Shown here in pieces: positions 6,057-11,095 of a stretch of 11,095 nt of DNA (position 1 is its first letter; each line of letters starts with the position of its first letter). The position numbers and the translations under genes are program-made. The notes below the pieces were generated by a model. That model was not told where the DNA came from. It saw only the letters and a list, made by a program, of their open reading frames with translations, and did not search any database. This DNA is from Anaerolineaceae bacterium (lineage in GTDB: Bacteria > Chloroflexota > Anaerolineae > Anaerolineales > Anaerolineaceae): contig JAUXFJ010000029.1 in NCBI GenBank assembly GCA_030620065.1, positions 1 through 11,095 on the forward strand. Reading direction: 5' to 3'.

Positions 6057-9000
6057 TGGTTTGTGATGCCTCCTGAAGGTTGTGGACAAGATTCAATGCA
6101 ACCACTGCAGCTAATTGGCGGCGGACGTTTGCATCTTTTGGTGCTAATCGAGCAGCTTGCCTGAGCATCGTTTCAGCATTTTTATAGTCTTTACACTCTT
6201 TTAGGGCTAAACCTGCGTGATAATAGGGTCGGGGGTCATCCGAGACCACTTGAGAAGCTTGTTTATAGATTTGTATTGCTTGAGGATGCTCTCGGCGTTC
6301 TTGATATGTCTTACCTAACTCGATATATGAATTCACCAGACTTGGGTCAAGTGCAATGGCAGTGCTTAAATCTGCGATTGCTTGGTCCAGATTTCCCCTT
6401 CTCCTATTCAGGCGTCCTTGCTGGAGATGGACTTGGGGTTGATCGGGATCTAGCTGCAGCGAATGATGGATGACTCTTGCAGCTTCATCCGTGCGGCCTG
6501 ATTCAATCAGCAATGAGGAAAGGGTGTAGAGCACTAGAGAGTCATCAGGATGCTGATTGGTCAATTCAACTAAATGGGGCAGTGCTGCATTGACGCCTTG
6601 GGTCTTTTGGATAAAGTTTATCTGTTCAATCTTCAATTCAATCGAGTCTGGTAATTTTACTAATGCAGATTCAATAAATTTTTGAGCTTCATCAGATTGG
6701 TTATTAAGGAGCAACGCCTTTGTATAGACTAAATATGCGGTGACATTTGATACATCCATACTGAGGAGCTCTTTGGCTTTCTGCATAGCGCCATCAGCAT
6801 CACCTTTTTCGAGCAGTGTGTTCGCTAGCATTTCTGTGACTTGGATATTGGTAGGCTGCAACTCGTTTGCTTCCTCTAAGCAGGTAACTGCGCTTTGGTA
6901 TTCGCCAAGTTTTTTATTGATTTGAGCTAATGATAATAAGGCTTCAGGATTATCTGGAAAGATTTTACAAGCTTTGGAAAAATATGTCTTGGCTGCATTG
7001 AAATCCTTTTCTCTCAATTTAACTTCGCCTAATAATTCCCAATAAGATGGCTCATTAGGTTGAATCTCGAGAGCTTTTTCCAAATGTTGGGCAGATAAGT
7101 TATATTGTCCATCTTGAACATATAACTGAGCAGCGAATGCATGCCACTCAGGTTCTGCTGGCCAGAGTTCAAGTGCAGTTTCAATGGAGTTGGTAGCGAT
7201 GAAGTTATCATCTGGACTACATAAAGCAAGGAGGGCATGGAGAGGTGGATATGCCGTATCGATTTCGATGAGCCTTCTTACGATTTCTCTACACTTGTTT
7301 TGGTCGGTACCCATAAGGATAATCGCATATTGAAGCAATACGTCAAAGTCATCTGGATAAGCACCAAGAATCCGGGAAATCTCATTTGCGTTTTCAAGTA
7401 GTGGTAAGATAGCCGCGGCATCTTTTGGATCTTTGACAAATTCTTCCACTCTATTATGATCAGACCAATGTCCGGCGAAGGTTGCTTGTGCTTTGATTCG
7501 AAGGGGATCTATGATCTTGGGTTCAATGAAACGACCAGCAATTGAGAGCTGCTCTTCGAAGAGCTTTTGACAGCTTTGGTCTAGAAGGCCTTCACCTGGG
7601 GCATGTTTAACAATTTTTAGTGCTTGGCAAGTATGCTGATGTTGAAAAGAAGTCAGCATTGCTTTGGCAAAAAGCATGTTGACCAAAGGATTTACTTGAA
7701 TTACGCATATTGCTTGTTGGAACTTCTCAAATGCGGTATTCCACTTCTGTAGCTTCATTGCAGCTTCGGCAAGTGCAAGTCCATTCCAGATTGATGTGAA
7801 GCGCTCAGAAATAGATTCAGCATAACCTTTTTGGTTTTCGGTCAAGGATGTGAACATATCTTGCGCTTCCAAGAAGTAGGTATCAGCGATTTTCTTTTCA
7901 TTATAATAATTAGCCAATTGGGCTTGCAGCGCTAAACTGCGGGGTGTCGATGGGAGATTTGATAAATGTTGGTCGAAAAGTTTAGATGCAGTCTCATGAT
8001 CATCTTCCAATGTGGCTAATTCACAGCGCATACAAATGATTTCAGTATACGGTCCGATTTGCGAGGCAGGCAGCTCATTTATCGCACTCATCATTCTCTC
8101 TATGAGGGACTGCAATTTTTCCTTTTGAAGCATTTCAAATGCGAGTTCAGCAGATAATTTCAAGTATTTAAGTTGCGTGGGGCAAGCACCTAATGCCTGT
8201 TCAGCGTATTTCTGTGCTTGAAGGAGGTCACCCATAGCGCGTTCTAGCTGAGCTGCACGCCAATATATACCTGCATGGGAGTAATCTGCATTATCATGAT
8301 CCCGCAGATCACCTTGCGAAGCGTTCTCAATATTGAAAAGGACATCTGTATATTCCATCTTTTTCAATATGGGATGAAGGCAGTCCAAGGCCTCACCATA
8401 TTGAAGATTTAGCGCTAGAATATCTGACTTTAAAGCTGGGAAGCGAGGGTCTTTCATGAAACTTTCTTCGTATTCTCTAATCAGCTCTAAAGTACTATCT
8501 GATTCGCCAATCATCTGTAAGGAATGGGTAAGGTCATGCAGTACTGCAAACTCAGGTTGCTGATCTTTCAGAAGAGCGCCTTTCAAGACCTTAACTGCTT
8601 CTACGACATCGTTTAATTGGTAGAGAATATTAGCAGCATTATGCATGTCTTTCGAGGAGATATCCTCGGAATTGGTCAATTCGGTAATGATGGATTTTGC
8701 GGCTGCATGGTCTCCCAATGACACATAAGTTTTGGCTAAGGTTATATAGAGCTCACGCTGCCCCGGTGCAATACGGATGGCATTTTTCAGTGATAGTATC
8801 GCCTGTTGGTTTCGACCATTTTTGATCATAAACTGGGTGAACCAGAGTATATTTCCCAAATCATTTGGTGCGATCTGCAAGGCAGCTTTTGCGCTATTTA
8901 AACCTTCATTTGTGAGTTCCGATATCATATAAGCTTCTGCGAGGGTATGGCGGATCTCAACTTTATCCGGCTTGATCATGACTGCTTCTTGCAGGGCTGC

Positions 9001-11095
9001 CAAGCTAATTTCGTTGAGTTTCAGTGCAAGCGCAGTCTTGCCAATGCCAAATTGAATATGGTAATAAGTTTCTGGTGCTTTTGCATTGGGTTCATTTAAT
9101 AATTCCAAATAACCCGCGTGAGCTTCTTGCATGGATCCTAAAACGCACTTGACATCTGCAAGGAGCAGGCGTAATTTGAAAGGTTGTTCGGATGTATTGC
9201 ACTGTTCAGCAAGTGGAAGAAGCAGCTTTTCTAATTCGTCCCGAACTCTGAATTCGGGATCGTCCACAACCTGTGCTTTTGTCGTGGTTGCGAGCAGTAA
9301 ATATATGTATTCCAGAAGTGCTTCTTCATTATGGGTGGTTTGATACGCGAATTTTAAGATAGGCAGCGCTTTGTAATTATTATTCAAGGCTCTCAGGACC
9401 TGCCCGAGGATTAGTGCAAGTCGCGGATCTTCGGTAAAATGATCTTCCAGACCTTCTAAGACAGACCAGGCTTTTTTGATGTCACCGAGTGCGTGGAAGG
9501 ATTTCGCCAGATAGGTCCTGATCTGAGGATCGTCAGGATCCAATTTATAGCCCTTTTTCAGAACTGGGAGTGCATCTGCAGCCAAGTTGTTATCTAGATA
9601 TGCCTTACCTAATGCGAGGAGGACTTGAGGATGTTCGGGGATGGCACTTTGGGCTTTGTGTAAGGTATCCAAAGCACGATCGTGAAAACCTAAGTGGCTC
9701 CAGGCGTTCGCTAATGCTAACCAGCTGCTGGGTTCTTCTGGGGCAATGGAGGCGGCACGCTCCATCTGCTCGATGGCTTTTGACTCTTCTCCTTGTTTAA
9801 TATACGCATTACTGAGGGTTACCAGGGCTTCACCGTCAAGCTGGTTTTGATTAAGGAAGTTCTGACAGATCGGAATGGCAATTTCAGGATCTCCTGCTGC
9901 AACTGCAGTGTTTGCATAGGTCAGGAGATCCTCGCGCGGTGGAGCAGGTGAATCCATGATCAATGATTTGTGCAGTTCGAACGCTTTTTTCCATTGTTCA
10001 GTTTGTTCGTATAAAGAAGCCAACTCTTTTTTTCTAGCAGGATCTTGTGGGTTAAGTGCATGAATGAGTGCTGCTTGGTCAATCGCTTGATCCATATTGC
10101 CTAAGCGTTTATTCAGGTCGCTAGCGAGATTAAGGAGCTCAATGTCATTTGGGTCATCACTTAATTGTTTATTAATGAGGATTAATGCCGAACGAAACTG
10201 CTTATGTTCCTTCAAAATGGAGATGGCTGTAAGTAAAATCGGCTTTTTATTGAGCTCATTAACCAATGCCGAATTTGTATTTGTTTGTTTGAGTACGTAT
10301 TCATTAACGATAGCCGCAGTGTCCACCTCAATTGATTCTTCTAGGTAGATCAGGTCGGGGTTTTGTATAGCCAAGAATTTTGCAGCAGCTGAATCTGATA
10401 TCTGCGCCAATAAATCATTCGCCTCTTCAAGGCACTCTTGATCAATTAAGAATTTGGCGAATTCCGATTTTAATTGACTATTTTGAGGATCATTATTGAT
10501 AGCGTTCAACCAGGCTTTTTTCGCATTGAGTGGATCATAGCTGGAGGATTCAAGCGCAATGTTGTAATAAAGCAGGGACTGGCTTTGTTTTAAAGTTTCA
10601 ACCGCATAGGAGAATATCTCACTAGATTTTTGCGGTTGACCAGCAAAATGATATAGGTTTGCCAATCTTTGTAGCGTTTGAACATTTTCAAAAGCATTTG
10701 TACCAGTAAAGGTTATCTGATCTTTGGGGTTATGCTCAGATTGTTCAAACATAACCAGGGTGTTTGAGAAACTTGACAAATTCTCTTTTAATCTAAGGTA
10801 GTTTTCCGCAAGTCCTTTTACCGGTTCAGAATATCCAGACTGGACAAGATATTTCAAACTCAATATTTGCGCATCTGTATCCGTGTGGCTAAAGATATTA
10901 AAACAATCGTCTATGAGCTTTGATTCAGATTGGGGTGTGCTTAGCAGACCGTGGACGATGAGTGGGATGAAATGGGGCGTGAGACTGGGTTTGCTCTCAC
11001 CAATTAAAGTAATACTAAGAGAGATATAATCAGGAATAAGCGAGGGGAGACAGGCAAAAGATGAACGCCAGATCTTATAAAGCATTTCGTAAGCA
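6043..11095 (-). CDS. Giant tetratricopeptide repeat protein, probably 5'-incomplete
   Basis: At least 1680 residues, made almost wholly of TPR-type helical hairpins. Clear repeats with the W/L-G-Y-A-F-A-P pattern occur at about residues 315-580 (for example SSWLALANAWSHLGFHDRAL at 453-472), 675-900, 935-970 and 1310-1655, where the match is best (PSYWELLGEVKLREKDFNAA at 1346-1365). The stretches at about 1-130 and 1000-1300 are more degenerate. I see no catalytic motif, signal peptide or membrane helix. Numbering is from ATG 11085, but the frame stays open to the window edge (codons Ala-Tyr-Glu precede that Met) and no Shine-Dalgarno is visible there, so the true start may lie beyond 11095. 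TPR arrays bind other proteins. The 14-base overlap with the protease gene, which also has TPR-like repeats, suggests a scaffold, sensor or regulator of that protease, or that the pair arose from a longer ancestor. The partner is inferred from the operon alone. Confidence 0.9.
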   Translation of the reverse strand, partial: AYEMLYKIWRSSFACLPSLIPDYISLSITLIGESKPSLTPHFIPLIVHGLLSTPQSESKLIDDCFNIFSHTDTDAQILSLKYLVQSGYSEPVKGLAENYLRLKENLSSFSNTLVMFEQSEHNPKDQITFTGTNAFENVQTLQRLANLYHFAGQPQKSSEIFSYAVETLKQSQSLLYYNIALESSSYDPLNAKKAWLNAINNDPQNSQLKSEFAKFLIDQECLEEANDLLAQISDSAAAKFLAIQNPDLIYLEESIEVDTAAIVNEYVLKQTNTNSALVNELNKKPILLTAISILKEHKQFRSALILINKQLSDDPNDIELLNLASDLNKRLGNMDQAIDQAALIHALNPQDPARKKELASLYEQTEQWKKAFELHKSLIMDSPAPPREDLLTYANTAVAAGDPEIAIPICQNFLNQNQLDGEALVTLSNAYIKQGEESKAIEQMERAASIAPEEPSSWLALANAWSHLGFHDRALDTLHKAQSAIPEHPQVLLALGKAYLDNNLAADALPVLKKGYKLDPDDPQIRTYLAKSFHALGDIKKAWSVLEGLEDHFTEDPRLALILGQVLRALNNNYKALPILKFAYQTTHNEEALLEYIYLLLATTTKAQVVDDPEFRVRDELEKLLLPLAEQCNTSEQPFKLRLLLADVKCVLGSMQEAHAGYLELLNEPNAKAPETYYHIQFGIGKTALALKLNEISLAALQEAVMIKPDKVEIRHTLAEAYMISELTNEGLNSAKAALQIAPNDLGNILWFTQFMIKNGRNQQAILSLKNAIRIAPGQRELYITLAKTYVSLGDHAAAKSIITELTNSEDISSKDMHNAANILYQLNDVVEAVKVLKGALLKDQQPEFAVLHDLTHSLQMIGESDSTLELIREYEESFMKDPRFPALKSDILALNLQYGEALDCLHPILKKMEYTDVLFNIENASQGDLRDHDNADYSHAGIYWRAAQLERAMGDLLQAQKYAEQALGACPTQLKYLKLSAELAFEMLQKEKLQSLIERMMSAINELPASQIGPYTEIICMRCELATLEDDHETASKLFDQHLSNLPSTPRSLALQAQLANYYNEKKIADTYFLEAQDMFTSLTENQKGYAESISERFTSIWNGLALAEAAMKLQKWNTAFEKFQQAICVIQVNPLVNMLFAKAMLTSFQHQHTCQALKIVKHAPGEGLLDQSCQKLFEEQLSIAGRFIEPKIIDPLRIKAQATFAGHWSDHNRVEEFVKDPKDAAAILPLLENANEISRILGAYPDDFDVLLQYAIILMGTDQNKCREIVRRLIEIDTAYPPLHALLALCSPDDNFIATNSIETALELWPAEPEWHAFAAQLYVQDGQYNLSAQHLEKALEIQPNEPSYWELLGEVKLREKDFNAAKTYFSKACKIFPDNPEALLSLAQINKKLGEYQSAVTCLEEANELQPTNIQVTEMLANTLLEKGDADGAMQKAKELLSMDVSNVTAYLVYTKALLLNNQSDEAQKFIESALVKLPDSIELKIEQINFIQKTQGVNAALPHLVELTNQHPDDSLVLYTLSSLLIESGRTDEAARVIHHSLQLDPDQPQVHLQQGRLNRRRGNLDQAIADLSTAIALDPSLVNSYIELGKTYQERREHPQAIQIYKQASQVVSDDPRPYYHAGLALKECKDYKNAETMLRQAARLAPKDANVRRQLAAVVALNLVHNLQEASQTNEKS
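6069..6074 (-). promoter_or_regulatory. Ribosome binding site deciding the start of the protease gene
   Basis: AGGAGG on the minus strand lies inside the 3' end of the giant TPR gene, 12 bases before ATG 6056. It is a full consensus Shine-Dalgarno and favours the ATG over the TTG at 6089, which lies upstream of it. The position suggests translational coupling of the two proteins. Confidence 0.7.

Noticed and set aside
7551..7564. Perfect palindrome GCTCTTCGAAGAGC followed by TTTT on the plus strand
   Set aside because: It sits within the coding sequence of the giant TPR gene and no plus-strand gene ends there; probably chance.

Overview
All genes in this window lie on the minus strand, in two apparent transcription units. 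The DNA is moderately AT-rich, densely packed and free of mobile elements, tRNAs or rRNAs. Very large TPR proteins next to a gingipain-fold peptidase, plus an ECF transporter with the S, fused-A, T order, would fit an anaerobic Chloroflexota-type bacterium such as Anaerolineae. That assignment is a weak inference from gene style and rests on no marker gene.

Unit 1 (read from 11095 down to about 3346) holds two co-transcribed genes. The first is a giant TPR protein of at least 1680 residues whose true 5' end is probably outside the window. The second overlaps it by 14 bases. It encodes an 882-residue protein with N-terminal helical/TPR-like repeats followed by a clan CD (peptidase C25, gingipain-like) cysteine protease domain with a visible His-Gly and Ala-Cys-Tyr-Gly dyad. 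Neither has a visible export signal, so this looks like an intracellular caspase-fold protease paired with a large TPR scaffold or sensor. An inverted repeat at 3346-3378 probably terminates the unit.

Unit 2 (read from about 3342 down past position 1) starts at a good sigma-70-type promoter. A structured leader RNA follows, whose conserved-looking core resembles the molybdenum/tungsten cofactor (Moco/Tuco) riboswitch. A hairpin near the start codon pairs a Shine-Dalgarno-like AGGAG with its complement. The leader precedes an ECF vitamin-type transporter in the order S component, fused double ATPase, T component, the same order as Bacillus ykoE-ykoD-ykoC. The S component is unusual: a YkoE-like membrane domain is followed by an extra membrane helix and two tandem, probably extracytoplasmic copies of a domain resembling the molybdopterin-binding fold of sulfite-oxidase-type proteins. 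The T component is cut by the window edge; it starts with GTG at 266, overlapping the ATPase stop codon.

Two things deserve attention. One is the possible link between a Moco-like riboswitch and a transporter carrying molybdopterin-fold domains, which would suggest uptake of a pterin, Mo/W-related compound or cofactor precursor. The other is the TPR plus C25-type protease pair, which could be an uncharacterised intracellular proteolytic signalling or defence module.
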